Notes: generated by a model from the sequence alone, not told the origin. 64,000 nucleotides of DNA from Rhodocyclaceae bacterium (GCA_013426785.1 JACDZI010000004.1:1-64000), one strand, 5' to 3'. Counted from the first letter of the stretch, positions 48,132-58,682 are shown. Numbers and translations are program-made.

Positions 48132-49945
48132 ATGCAGCCTATATTCTCGATCCCACGCGGCGCATCTGGCAGCGCCCTGCCGGGCCTGCCATCGCCTACT
48201 CGGATGGCGGCGATGCAGAGGATTACCTGCTCCAAACACTCAGGCAGGCCGGCGATGTTTCCGCAACCTCACGCGAACTCTCTGCCGCAATTCGCGACTG
48301 GCCCAGCGCATACCACCTAAGCCCGGTGCGTCACCATCTGCTGCATTTCCTCGCCATCGGCCGGTCGCACCGGGTATTGGAGCTGGGTTGCGGCTGCGGT
48401 GCAATGACCCGCTTCCTTGGTGAAAGCTGCGGTTCCGTCGTCGCCGTCGAAGGCAGCCCGCGCCGTGCCGAAATTACTGCCGAACGTTGTCGCGACCTGA
48501 CCAATGTGAGCATTCATTGCGACAACATTGCGGACTTCGTCTGCACCGAGAAATTCGATTACGTCACCCTGATCGGCGTACTTGAATATGCGCCGCGCTT
48601 CGTTCCCGGCAACGATCCCGTGCGCACCATGTTGGAATGCGCCCGTACATTCCTCAAGCCCGCTGGCGTCCTGATTCTCGCCATCGAAAACCAGCTTGGC
48701 CTCAAATACCTCAACGGCTGTTCCGAGGATCACCTGGGGGTGCCCTTCTACGGAATCCACGGCCTCTATGGGAAAACCGACCCCGTCACCTTTGGCCGCT
48801 TAGCCCTTACCGAAAAACTTCAGCAGGCCGGCTTCCCACACCGGGAATGTTTCTATCCTTTCCCGGATTACAAGTTGCCGCAAGTCATCCTAAGCGCGGT
48901 GGCCTGCTCAAGCCCAGATTTCGATGTCGCCAGCCTCCTTGCGGGTATCACAAGCAGCGATCATGGCACCGAAAGCTATAGCGCCTTCTTCGAGCCACTC
49001 GCCTGGCGGCCCCTCATCGCCAATGGACTCTTGCCGGAGTTGGCCAACTCCTTTCTCATCGTCGCCAGCCAGCACGAAGATTTTCTGTCAGCTCTCGATC
49101 CTGCGGTGCTGGCCAGAACCTACAGCCCGAAACGCCTGCCAAACTTCGCCACCGAGACCGTTTTCCGCCGCGCCGAGAAGGGCCGGATCGTCGTCGGAAA
49201 ACGCTTGCTCCACCCCACGGAGGGACTAGCCACGCCTTGCTACCATGGCAGCTTGATCCATCAACCGGTACTCGAGACGGAATATATTCCGGGCCGACTT
49301 TACAGCACCGAGTTGCAAGAGCTGCTCGCGCGTGGAGGAGATATAACTGCTGCCGCAGCTTGGGCTAAGGACTGGCTCGATCTGCTGCTCGCTCACACAA
49401 CGAGTGAAAGCGGGCAACGTTTCCTGCCCGGCGACTGGCTGGATGCCATACCGCAAAACTTTGTACGCACCGCCGATGGCTCGCTCCAGCGCATCGATAT
49501 CGAGTGGCACTGGTCACTGCCGGTACCCTTTTCTTGGCTGGTCATTCGCGGGCTCATCAATACCCTCGCTGTAGCGCCCCCGTCCCGAGCAATAACCGAT
49601 TTGAGTTTGCACCAGGCGATCAAGGCCATTGTGGCTGACAGCGCCATTGCTCTTACTGATGAGGATTTCCGACAGGTCACCGAATTCGAAGCGGCATTAC
49701 GTAAGATTGTTTTCGGTGACCCTGCTTTCAAGAAAACCTTCGAACTACTCCTAGCTCGGCCAGTACAACAACTCTCGCTACCATCCAGGCGCGAACAGCT
49801 TACACAGCAGATCGACCTCATTGAGAAGGAAATAGCTCGCATCAAGTCCACCGTTTCCTGGCAAGTCACGAAACCCCTACGACTGATCGCTAACTTGCCC
49901 TGCCACCTGCGTAAGTTGCTGTCCAGGCATCGGGAAAATGGCTAA
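48128..49945 (+). CDS. Methyltransferase + APH-like kinase-type domain + C-terminal helix, WbdD-like
   Basis: VLELGCGCGAMTRFLGE; later LDAIPQNFV ... RIDIEW; C-terminal STVSWQVTKPLR. Confidence 0.6.
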   Translation: MNAAYILDPTRRIWQRPAGPAIAYSDGGDAEDYLLQTLRQAGDVSATSRELSAAIRDWPSAYHLSPVRHHLLHFLAIGRSHRVLELGCGCGAMTRFLGESCGSVVAVEGSPRRAEITAERCRDLTNVSIHCDNIADFVCTEKFDYVTLIGVLEYAPRFVPGNDPVRTMLECARTFLKPAGVLILAIENQLGLKYLNGCSEDHLGVPFYGIHGLYGKTDPVTFGRLALTEKLQQAGFPHRECFYPFPDYKLPQVILSAVACSSPDFDVASLLAGITSSDHGTESYSAFFEPLAWRPLIANGLLPELANSFLIVASQHEDFLSALDPAVLARTYSPKRLPNFATETVFRRAEKGRIVVGKRLLHPTEGLATPCYHGSLIHQPVLETEYIPGRLYSTELQELLARGGDITAAAAWAKDWLDLLLAHTTSESGQRFLPGDWLDAIPQNFVRTADGSLQRIDIEWHWSLPVPFSWLVIRGLINTLAVAPPSRAITDLSLHQAIKAIVADSAIALTDEDFRQVTEFEAALRKIVFGDPAFKKTFELLLARPVQQLSLPSRREQLTQQIDLIEKEIARIKSTVSWQVTKPLRLIANLPCHLRKLLSRHRENG

Positions 49946-51818
49946 GAATTTAGGTTCGTCGTTTCTCGCACGGCTGATCGACTTCTCTCGCGGCAGATCA
50001 CTGCCGGAACTCCTCGGGAAAGGCTATCGCCTTCTGCGCCGCGAAGGCTATCGGGGCTTGGTGCTGCTTCTATCGGACATTGGGCATGCCGGCATCAGTT
50101 ATTCACGCTGGGTCCAGAAACACGACACGCTGACGGCGGCAGATCGTACTGCCATTCGCCGACATCTCGAAAGTTTCGAATACACACCTCTCATCTCGAT
50201 ACTAATGCCGGTCTATGATCCGCCGGCAGAATTCTTAGAAAAAGCCATCGCTTCCGTGCGCCGTCAACACTATCCATTTTGGGAGTTGTGCATCGTCGAC
50301 GACTCATCCACCCTGCAACATGTCCGTACGGTGCTCGAAGCGGTGAAGCGACAGGATGAGCGTATCCGCGTTGTCTTCCGAACAACTAATGGCCATATTT
50401 CGGCGGCAAGCAACGATGCACTCGCCATGGCGCGCGGAGACTTCGTCGCGCTGCTCGATCATGATGACGAACTGGCCGAACATGCGCTCTATCACGTTGC
50501 GGTAGCACTCAATCAAAACCGCGCTTTAGATCTGTTGTATAGCGACGAGGACAAGATCGACGCCAAGGGCCATCGCTTTGGTCATTATTTCAAGTCCGAC
50601 TGGAACCCGGATCTTTTTCTTGCACAAAACCTTATTAGTCACCTTGGCGTTTATCGGCGGCGAATCGCCTTGGAGATCGGTGGCTTTCGCGAAGGATTCG
50701 AGGGCTCTCAGGATTGGGATTTCGCCCTGCGTTTTATCGATGCGATCCCGGCAACTCACATTCATCACTTACCTCATATCCTCTATCACTGGCGCACCAG
50801 TTCGGGGTCGACGGCCGTCTCGATTGACGCTAAGCAGTACGCCGCCTCAGCTGGCCAACTCGCCCTGCAAGAAGCTTGGCAACGCCAAGGGAAGTGTGCT
50901 GTTATTGAACCCGTAGCCGCGGGGCATTTCCTCACGCGCCTGTCTTTGCCGAAGCCTCCCCCAAAGGTTACGATCATCGTCTGTACGCGGGATCGTGTAG
51001 GCCTCTTGCGTCAATGCATTGAGGGCATTACCACGCAAACGGACTACCTGAATACAGAAATCATGGTCATCGACAATGGCTCCATCGACGCAGTCACTTT
51101 GGACTATCTGGAATTGCTCCGTCAAGATGGCCACGCAAGTGTTATCACTTTGCCGGGACCGTTCAACTTCGCCGTACTCAACAACTACGCCGTCAGGCAA
51201 GCACAAGGGGAAATCATCTGTCTATTGAATAACGATGTTTTCCCCAAACGATCGGACTGGCTACGCGAAATGGTCTCCCAAGCCTTGCGGCCAGAGATTG
51301 GTGCTGTCGGCGCAAAACTTTTTTACCCTGACGGAACGATCCAGCATGCCGGTATTTTCCTTGACGGCGTCGCCGCCGGACATCTGCACCTAGGCTACCC
51401 CAGCAAGGCAGCCGGGTATGGCAACCGCGCACGGCTTCCGCAAAACCTTTCCGCCGTCACTGCGGCGTGTCTGGTAATACGCAAAGAGGTCTGGAACGCA
51501 GTGGGGGGGATGGATGAATATTTTGCCATTGCCTTTAACGGCGTCGATTTCTGTCTGCGCGTCATGCAGCGGGGCTACCGTAATCTCTGGCTGCCGCAAG
51601 CCGAGCTTTATCACTACGAATCCGCCAGCCGAGGCAAAGAAGACACCCCAGAGAAACGCCAACGCTTCGCAGGAGAAATTACTCTCCTACAACAACGCTG
51701 GGGCAACCTGCTTGCCAACGATCCCGCATGGAACCCCAATCTAGCTCTCAATGGAGAGCGCATCGGACTGGCATCGCCCCCGCGGGTTACCAAGCCCTGG
51801 CTTAACTTCGATGGATAG
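49938..51818 (+). CDS. Glycosyltransferase with two GT2-type domains
   Basis: SILMPVYDP ... DHDDE; second domain VTIIVCTRDR ... LLNNDV. Confidence 0.88.
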   Translation: MAKNLGSSFLARLIDFSRGRSLPELLGKGYRLLRREGYRGLVLLLSDIGHAGISYSRWVQKHDTLTAADRTAIRRHLESFEYTPLISILMPVYDPPAEFLEKAIASVRRQHYPFWELCIVDDSSTLQHVRTVLEAVKRQDERIRVVFRTTNGHISAASNDALAMARGDFVALLDHDDELAEHALYHVAVALNQNRALDLLYSDEDKIDAKGHRFGHYFKSDWNPDLFLAQNLISHLGVYRRRIALEIGGFREGFEGSQDWDFALRFIDAIPATHIHHLPHILYHWRTSSGSTAVSIDAKQYAASAGQLALQEAWQRQGKCAVIEPVAAGHFLTRLSLPKPPPKVTIIVCTRDRVGLLRQCIEGITTQTDYLNTEIMVIDNGSIDAVTLDYLELLRQDGHASVITLPGPFNFAVLNNYAVRQAQGEIICLLNNDVFPKRSDWLREMVSQALRPEIGAVGAKLFYPDGTIQHAGIFLDGVAAGHLHLGYPSKAAGYGNRARLPQNLSAVTAACLVIRKEVWNAVGGMDEYFAIAFNGVDFCLRVMQRGYRNLWLPQAELYHYESASRGKEDTPEKRQRFAGEITLLQQRWGNLLANDPAWNPNLALNGERIGLASPPRVTKPWLNFDG

Positions 51819-52758
51819 CCGCTTTTCCATCGCACTGGCCACTTGTAATGGGGAGAAATACCTGGCGGCACTGCTGGACAGCATAGCCAGACAGAAATTG
51901 CCTCCCACTGAACTGGTTGCCAGCGACGACGCTTCGGAAGACGGCACCTTGACACTGCTGGAAGCCTTCGCCGCATGCGCGCCCTTTCCGGTATGTGTCC
52001 TGCGCCAACCTGAGCGGCTTGGTGTAGTGGGAAACTTCAGCCGCGCCATCGCCGCCTGCGGTGGTGAGATCATTGCACTCGCCGACCAGGACGATGTCTG
52101 GCATACCGACAAGTTGGAGAAGCTCGCTACGGCGCTGGCCTCACCTGAAGTCTTGGCAGCCTTTTCCGATGCCGATGTAGTGGATGCTGACCTATCGCCG
52201 CTCGGCTACACCATGTGGCAGCGTGTGCGCTTCACCCCATACGAACAGGAACGCATGAGGCAAGGGGAAGCTTTTGAGGTGCTACTCAAGCACCGTATCG
52301 TCACCGGTGCGGCGCTCGCATTCAAATCCGAGTTGCGCGATCTGGCCCTGCCAATTCCCGATGGCTGGCCGCACGACGCATGGTTGGCGCAGCTTGCCGC
52401 CGCCGAAGCTCGCCTGGTCGCCCTATCAGAATCTCTCGTCGCATATCGCCAACACGAAACCAACGCGGTCGGCGGTCGGCGGCGGACATTTTTTGAGGAA
52501 GCACAGGCGGCTTTCGCTGTGGATCGTGCCGCCTGGTATCGCGGGGATCTGGCGCAATGGCAGGCGCTTGAGGCACGCCTGGGCGAACGCGCCCCTTTCG
52601 CCCTGCGCGACAAGATCGACCATTTGCATGCGCGTGCCGCGCTGCCTGCCCTACGCCTGCTACGCGTCCCTGTGGTGCTGAATGAGTTGATCCGTGGGCG
52701 TTACCGCAGCTATGCACGCAACTGGGGTAGCGCCGCTGTCGACCTGCTGGTCAAGTAA
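51811..52758 (+). CDS. Glycosyltransferase family 2
   Basis: MDSRFSIALATCNGEKYLAALLDSIARQ ... ADQDDVW. Confidence 0.9.
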   Translation: MDSRFSIALATCNGEKYLAALLDSIARQKLPPTELVASDDASEDGTLTLLEAFAACAPFPVCVLRQPERLGVVGNFSRAIAACGGEIIALADQDDVWHTDKLEKLATALASPEVLAAFSDADVVDADLSPLGYTMWQRVRFTPYEQERMRQGEAFEVLLKHRIVTGAALAFKSELRDLALPIPDGWPHDAWLAQLAAAEARLVALSESLVAYRQHETNAVGGRRRTFFEEAQAAFAVDRAAWYRGDLAQWQALEARLGERAPFALRDKIDHLHARAALPALRLLRVPVVLNELIRGRYRSYARNWGSAAVDLLVK

Positions 52759-53773
52759 GTCGCGGCAAGCCATGCCTCCGCAACATCCGCAGTTTGTGGG
52801 GCAGCAGGTCGAAAACCGCGAAAAAGTCGGCGCTGGCGAGACGGCGCATTTTCATGATCAGGCGCCTTTCACTCAGTAGCCGGCTGCGCTCTTGGAACAG
52901 TGAAGAGAATACGGGAAGGTAGATGCCCTTCAAGAAGCTCACCTGTCCGCGCAGCGCCGACAATAACCCGCCTTCGATAAGAAGCAGTAGCAGATGGGCG
53001 GGCAACAGCAGGTGGACGAAAGGTGCGGGATAGGTCAGCGCCATCACGAAAGTCTTGTTGCGCTCGGATAGGGCGCGTCGCCGGAAAGTGCTAACGAGCT
53101 TGCCTTCACGCGCCTTGCCGCCGCCGAAGCTGTGCCCCACCCGATGCCGATAGCCGGACAGCCCCAGCGAGCGCACCAGATAACCGGCCAGACGTGCACG
53201 GCAACAAAGGTAAAGGTCTTCGCCGACCGACCCGAACCATTCCGGGAAACCACCCAGTTCATCCCAGAGGGTCTTGTCGATCCACAGGCAGGCGCCATGC
53301 ACCGTTCCGACATCGTTGCGCGACGGTTCAAGATTCGGCACCGGATTGAGGAAGGGGTCGAGCCGACATCCCATATCGAGCAATTCTCCGGTTGCAGCCT
53401 CATATTGCGGCAAGGTGAGGATGGCCGGCGCCTGTAGTCTCTCTGTTTCGACAAGCAGTACCGCGAGTGCATCAGGCAGGAGGGTGGCGTCATTGTTGAG
53501 GAGCAGCACATACCGGCCTTGGGCCAGCGCAACCATGCGGTTGTTGGCTACGCAGAAACCAACATTCTCGGCACTGTCGATCAGTCGAATCTCCGGGAAG
53601 TGCTCGCGGAGGTAGGCGACCGAACCATCGGTCGAAGCGTCATCATGGACGATGATCTCAACGTTGGCATCGCACTGCTGCGCTCGCACCGAAGCGATGC
53701 AGTCATCGATCAGGTCGATACCGTTGTAATTGGCGATGCAGACCGAGATCAGCGGCCCTGCAACCATGTCCAT
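52751..53773 (-). CDS. Glycosyltransferase family 2 (start probably MDMVAG)
   Basis: ISVCIANYNGIDLIDDCIASV ... LLNNDATL. Confidence 0.85.
   Translation of the reverse strand: MDMVAGPLISVCIANYNGIDLIDDCIASVRAQQCDANVEIIVHDDASTDGSVAYLREHFPEIRLIDSAENVGFCVANNRMVALAQGRYVLLLNNDATLLPDALAVLLVETERLQAPAILTLPQYEAATGELLDMGCRLDPFLNPVPNLEPSRNDVGTVHGACLWIDKTLWDELGGFPEWFGSVGEDLYLCCRARLAGYLVRSLGLSGYRHRVGHSFGGGKAREGKLVSTFRRRALSERNKTFVMALTYPAPFVHLLLPAHLLLLLIEGGLLSALRGQVSFLKGIYLPVFSSLFQERSRLLSERRLIMKMRRLASADFFAVFDLLPHKLRMLRRHGLPRLT
52822..52853 (+). repeat. Palindromic dispersed element copy R6 (inside the GT2 CDS)
   Basis: AAAAGTCGGCGCTGGCGAGACGGCGCATTTTC. Confidence 0.85.
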
Positions 53774-54666
53774 GTCCGCCCGACCCCCTCTGCCAATGCG
53801 ATTTGCGGCGCCCAGTTGACAGCGGCGGAAAGTCTTTGACAATCGAGGTAGATCGCCTCGACATCGACGACCCGCTCCGGTCGCAGACAGACGTCGATAT
53901 CCTGACCGGTGATCCGCCGCACCATCTCAACAAGTTCAAGCAGCGAAACTCCAATGCCCGAACCAGCATTGAATGTTCCGCTGACATCCGGTGTGTCGAT
54001 CAGTCGCAGGCAGGCATCGACCAAGTCATCGATGTAAAGAAAGTCACGCAACTGCTTACCGCTGCCCCAGAGTTCCACCGATTCTCCACTGAGCGCCTGT
54101 TCGAGGAGCGTGCGGACAATGCCGAAACCCGCCTGCCAGGCCTGCCCCGGTCCATAGACATTTGCGGCACGCACAATCGCCAGGGGCGTAGCCGTTTGCC
54201 GGGCGAAAACGTGGAGAAAAGCTTCGGCTGCAAGCTTGCCGGCCGCGTGGTACGAGTGCGGCTGAGGCGCTTGGTCTTCGCCCACCGGCAGGGAGACTGG
54301 ATTACCGTAGATCGCCCCGCCGCTGGACAGGAACAAGGTACGCTTCGAGCCGACTGCGGAAAACGCCTCCAGAAACCGGGTCAGGGGAAGCAAACCCTCC
54401 CCTGCGTCAAGATGCGGCGCATGGGCCGAAAAGCCCGGTGTGGTGGTCGCCGCCAGATGGACCACGGCATCGCAACGGTCGAGCAGCGGCCCTACGACCG
54501 CTGCTTCGGACTGGCAGCCGCGATGAAAAACGCTGCCCGCCCGCTCACCCGGAACGGCATGGCGCGAAAGCACATGTACTTCACGTTGTTCGACGACCAG
54601 GCGACGTGCCAGCGCGCTACCAATGAAACCGCTGCCGCCGATCAGCAGAATGCGTTCAGCCGACAT
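53749..54666 (-). CDS. NAD-dependent epimerase/dehydratase
   Basis: ILLIGGSGFIGSALARRL; YHAAGK (YxxxK). Confidence 0.9.
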   Translation of the reverse strand: MSAERILLIGGSGFIGSALARRLVVEQREVHVLSRHAVPGERAGSVFHRGCQSEAAVVGPLLDRCDAVVHLAATTTPGFSAHAPHLDAGEGLLPLTRFLEAFSAVGSKRTLFLSSGGAIYGNPVSLPVGEDQAPQPHSYHAAGKLAAEAFLHVFARQTATPLAIVRAANVYGPGQAWQAGFGIVRTLLEQALSGESVELWGSGKQLRDFLYIDDLVDACLRLIDTPDVSGTFNAGSGIGVSLLELVEMVRRITGQDIDVCLRPERVVDVEAIYLDCQRLSAAVNWAPQIALAEGVGRTWTWLQGR

Positions 54667-55765
54667 CGTTGCAATCCTTCAATTTGCGATAAGCCTCGAC
54701 ATAGCGCCGTGCGCAATCATCCCAGGTACCGATGTCGCGCCGGATGAATGCGCGAGCGGCAGCGCCAATGCGGGCAGCGGTTTCTGGCCCTTCGGCCAAT
54801 GAAAGTGTTTCGGCCAGTTCTTGCCGACTGCCGACCAGCCAGCCGGTCTCGCCATGCCGAATCATATCTTCGTGGGCGGCAATTCGGCTGGCAATCACCG
54901 GCAAACCGGCGGCCATCGCCTCGATCAACACCTGTGGCCGACCTTCGTCATGCTGGCTGAGCGTCAGCAAACCGACAACCGCGGGAAACCATTTATCGCG
55001 CAGTGCTTGCGGATTCGTCGCGCCATGATGCTGAATCCAGGCAGGCAAGCTGATGTTCTCCTGCATCGGGCCCAGCAGATGCAAGGGACGCTCGACAGAG
55101 AACAGGCCCTCTCCCCATTCGATGAGGGTGCCGAGCTTGCCGCGGGTGATGCGGGATACAGCCAGCCAGCCACGCCGCGATTCATGCGGTTTTCTGTCGA
55201 CCGCAAACCAGTTGGTGGCAACGCCAAACGGGTTGGGCTCGATTGCGGCGACATCGCCAAAAAGTTCGTGCAGGCGCGGGCCCATCCATGCCGCGTTCGG
55301 GGCCAACAAGGTTTTACGCCGCCGGAACTGGCGGCGCAGGGCAAGGCGCATTCCAGGCAAATCAAGCAGGCGGAAATCACTGCCCAGCACCGTCACCAGT
55401 GCCGGGCGACCGTCATCGGGCAGAGCCAGCGCATTTTGCAACCAGTTGATGTGACAAAAGTCGGCGCTGGCGGCACGGCAGGCTAGACGAAGCCGCCGCA
55501 ACAGTTGCCAGCCCGCCAGTGCGCCCGCCAGCGGCCGATTGCGCAACAGGTGGGCGATGCCGCCCCGCGCCGACAAAGCCGCCAACCAGCGTGCATCGGC
55601 GCTGGAAAGCGCCGAAACAACGCCCGGGGGCAGATCGCCGGGCGGCGCCCAGAGTCGCGGTTCCACGCCCTGACGGGCGAGTGCCGCGGCCTGGTCGAAA
55701 ATGAAACGGCCCTTCCAATCGCCGCTGTCGCGTGGATACGAAGTGGCGACAAGCAGGACTCTCAA
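54656..55765 (-). CDS. Glycosyltransferase family 4 (GT-B)
   Basis: GRPQVLIEAMAAGLPVIASRIAAHEDMI. Confidence 0.88.
   Translation of the reverse strand: MRVLLVATSYPRDSGDWKGRFIFDQAAALARQGVEPRLWAPPGDLPPGVVSALSSADARWLAALSARGGIAHLLRNRPLAGALAGWQLLRRLRLACRAASADFCHINWLQNALALPDDGRPALVTVLGSDFRLLDLPGMRLALRRQFRRRKTLLAPNAAWMGPRLHELFGDVAAIEPNPFGVATNWFAVDRKPHESRRGWLAVSRITRGKLGTLIEWGEGLFSVERPLHLLGPMQENISLPAWIQHHGATNPQALRDKWFPAVVGLLTLSQHDEGRPQVLIEAMAAGLPVIASRIAAHEDMIRHGETGWLVGSRQELAETLSLAEGPETAARIGAAARAFIRRDIGTWDDCARRYVEAYRKLKDCNDVG
55456..55480 (+). repeat. Palindromic dispersed element copy R7 (inside the GT4 CDS)
   Basis: AAAAGTCGGCGCTGGCGGCACGGCA. Confidence 0.8.
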
Positions 55766-55768
55766 CGC

Positions 55769-56647
55769 TCACCTTTCCCGGTCGAGATCGCGGTAATGCA
55801 AAGCGGAGATCTGTTCGGAAACAATGCCGATCAGGAATGTCAGAATTGCCGAGATGAACATCAAAGCGCTCATGTTGGTGAAGCGTCCTGCAGTCAGATA
55901 GGTATGGGCGTAGTAACAGACGCCCGTCAGAAAAAATCCGGCCGAAATCGGCAGGAACAGCTTCAACGGCGAATACAGGGTACCAATCTTGATGATGATC
56001 AGCAGGAAACGTACACCATCGCGCAAGGGACGGATATGGCTATTGCCCTGTCTTTCCAGGGCACGAATCGGCACATAGGCCACACCATAACCTGCGCGGA
56101 AAAAACTCATGGTAATGGTGGTCGGATAGGAAAATCCATTCGGTAGCAGGTAGAGAAACTTGCGGAACTTGTCGGCCCGCACCGCCCGAAAACCCGAGGT
56201 CAGATCCTCGATCTGCTGCATCACCATCCAGCTGGCAAAGCGGCTGAACACATCGTTGGCCACGGCCCGATGCACTCCTGCATGCGAGCCGCGCACCCGC
56301 GCGCCCACGGCCATGTCGTAGCCGGCGGCCAGTTTTTCCAGCAGGCGCGGGATATCTTCGGCCTGATGCTGACCATCGCCATCCATGAAAACGATGATCT
56401 CACCGGTAGCGGCACGTGCTCCCGTCTTAATGGCAGCGCCATTACCCATCGGATAGGGATGGGAAATACAGCGCACCCCTTGGGCAGTACATATTTCGGT
56501 TGTCTTGTCAGTCGAACCATCGTCGACGACGATGATCTGCGCTTCCGGCATTTGCGCCCTGACTGCGGGCAGCAGAGAAACTAGCGAGGCAGCCTCATTG
56601 CGCGCCGGGATGACAACAGATATTAGGGCGACATTAGTCATAAACAA
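55769..56647 (-). CDS. Polyisoprenyl-phosphate (dolichol-P-mannose synthase-like) GT2 with C-terminal TM
   Basis: ISVVIPARNEAASLVSLLPAV ... VVDDGSTD ... FMDGDGQHQAEDI. Confidence 0.9.
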   Translation of the reverse strand: MFMTNVALISVVIPARNEAASLVSLLPAVRAQMPEAQIIVVDDGSTDKTTEICTAQGVRCISHPYPMGNGAAIKTGARAATGEIIVFMDGDGQHQAEDIPRLLEKLAAGYDMAVGARVRGSHAGVHRAVANDVFSRFASWMVMQQIEDLTSGFRAVRADKFRKFLYLLPNGFSYPTTITMSFFRAGYGVAYVPIRALERQGNSHIRPLRDGVRFLLIIIKIGTLYSPLKLFLPISAGFFLTGVCYYAHTYLTAGRFTNMSALMFISAILTFLIGIVSEQISALHYRDLDRER

Positions 56648-56688
56648 TATGGCACTTTCCTGCCAATGAGTGAAGAAACCCAGTTTCG

Positions 56689-58641
56689 CTACAACGGCGG
56701 ATCTAGCTGACTATCCAGCTTGGCAATATCGATAGCTCGCGCATTTCTGATATCAAGTCGTTTTGCCAAGGCAATTTGTTTGCGAGCCTCGCTGAATTCT
56801 CGCATGGCAATCAAAACGGTCACTAGGGAAATTCGGTACTCGATCTCCCGAGGATCAGCTTCTATTGAACGACGAATCGCAGCGACAGCCGCCTCATGGT
56901 TTCGAGCAATATTAAACTGATAGTAGGCGGTAGCCGACAATAGGCGCGCCTTTTCGCGACCCATCATGCGGGGATTGCGGAGTGGGGCTTCAAGCAATGA
57001 CTCGACCTGCACCTTGGTTAGAGGGCAACTAGGCAATGAAAGGCACTGCGCCATGGTAATGAGATGATTATTGACGTTGGCAGGAATGGCCTCTTGCTCT
57101 AGTCTGCGCTCCAATTCCTTGAGCCAGCCGATTTCAAGAGGTTTGCCTAGTGTCATACTCAATCGAATCAGGCCGAAATAACCATTGACATTGTTTTGTT
57201 GAACCAAGGCCGCCGTTTCATAGTATTTGCGTGCGATCGGGTAATTGTTCTCAATCGTCGTCGGATCCAACTGGGACATGTGGACAATCAGATCACCCAT
57301 TTCGACATTTGCTCTCGCCGAAGTAGGATGGTGTCTGACCTCGGTTTCCCACAATTCCTGGCTATCACCCCATGCCGAGGCGCGCACAAAAGTAGTAGCA
57401 GCGAACATTGGGATCAACAGAATGACCAAAGCAAGACGCAGCCGAAGCGTATTTTTGGCAACCAGTGGATTCAATAGCAGATGCAAGACTACCAGTAATA
57501 TGCCGAACATAGGCAGGTAGTTTCTGTGCTCATGAATTAGTTCCAGCGCTAAGAACGAAGACTCCATGGCATGGCCGACCAGAAAGAAAAGCAGACCAAA
57601 TGCGACCAAAGGAATTTTTGACCGCAATAACCATACTGCAACGAATAACCCGAATATCCCTAACATTGCTGGCAGTGTAGTGGGTGGGTCCAGAAGTTGA
57701 CGTGAAATTGCAAAATCATCGTGGTAGATACCCAGCAAACCAGTGTCAGGCAACAGAATCAAGCGTAGATAAAACCAAATGGCTCTTGATTCCGTCATCA
57801 ACCTTTCGGCCAGCGAAAAATCCCTAATCACATAGCCTGCCGATAGCCACTGCGGATGCTGAATCGAATAACTGATAAATATCAGGGTCGGCAATAGGAC
57901 GGAAACCGCAAACAACCCCAACAAAAAATATCTGTCGAGATTCTTTGCCGTGACTAACCTAAATAAAGTAATTTCCGCAACAAGGATCAGAAATGGTAGT
58001 AATGCCCCATTTTCTTTGCTTAACATAGCCAAGGGCAAAAAAATGAACAAGCTACAAAGAACCGCAATAACACCACCACGTTCTCCGTAGTAAAGACGAG
58101 AGCGCCCCCAAACATAACTCACCATGCCAGCAAATGTGAATAGCGCAGCCAGACTGGTCATGCGCTGAACGACATACAGAACGCTGGTCAGGTTAAGTGG
58201 ATGAAGCAACCATAGAGCAGCAACGACGAGCGCCAACCAACCAGGATAGCCAGCAGGAAGTGAGGGTTGGCGAAAATTCCGATAAGCCCCAACGAGTAGC
58301 TTGGTAAGTATGAACACCATCAACCCATTCAGGAGATGAATGAAGAGGTTGGTTATTTTGAAAGGAAAGGGCTCTGGTTTAGTCGATGCCAGATCACCTG
58401 CAAAGAAAAAATTCAGGGCAAAGCTGAACATGCTGAGTGGGCGCTGCAATAGCCCACTACTACCTGATAAAACTGCGCTAGCAAGTTTCTCTATTGTCAG
58501 TTCATCAACCCTCAGATTCTTGTTTCCCAGAATATTCGGGCCATCATCAAAAACAAAGGGGCCGCTAAGTCCCGGAAGGTAAGCCAGAACGCACACACCA
58601 AACATCACTAGCAACAAGAAGTGAGGAATATGGCGATGCAT
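56689..58641 (-). CDS. Polytopic GT-C/TMTC-like membrane protein with C-terminal TPR region
   Basis: YLPGLSGPFVFDDGPNILGN near the N-terminus, multiple TM, TPR-like C-terminus; 650 aa. Confidence 0.6.
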   Translation of the reverse strand: MHRHIPHFLLLVMFGVCVLAYLPGLSGPFVFDDGPNILGNKNLRVDELTIEKLASAVLSGSSGLLQRPLSMFSFALNFFFAGDLASTKPEPFPFKITNLFIHLLNGLMVFILTKLLVGAYRNFRQPSLPAGYPGWLALVVAALWLLHPLNLTSVLYVVQRMTSLAALFTFAGMVSYVWGRSRLYYGERGGVIAVLCSLFIFLPLAMLSKENGALLPFLILVAEITLFRLVTAKNLDRYFLLGLFAVSVLLPTLIFISYSIQHPQWLSAGYVIRDFSLAERLMTESRAIWFYLRLILLPDTGLLGIYHDDFAISRQLLDPPTTLPAMLGIFGLFVAVWLLRSKIPLVAFGLLFFLVGHAMESSFLALELIHEHRNYLPMFGILLVVLHLLLNPLVAKNTLRLRLALVILLIPMFAATTFVRASAWGDSQELWETEVRHHPTSARANVEMGDLIVHMSQLDPTTIENNYPIARKYYETAALVQQNNVNGYFGLIRLSMTLGKPLEIGWLKELERRLEQEAIPANVNNHLITMAQCLSLPSCPLTKVQVESLLEAPLRNPRMMGREKARLLSATAYYQFNIARNHEAAVAAIRRSIEADPREIEYRISLVTVLIAMREFSEARKQIALAKRLDIRNARAIDIAKLDSQLDPPL

Positions 58642-58682
58642 AGAGATGTCGCACTCGAAATTGAGGTTATGGATCTGGATGT

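Noticed and set aside
52945-52970. GTCCGCGCAGCGCCGACAATA as another element copy
   Set aside because: Matches only half of the consensus and has no palindromic arm; probably chance in GC-rich sequence.
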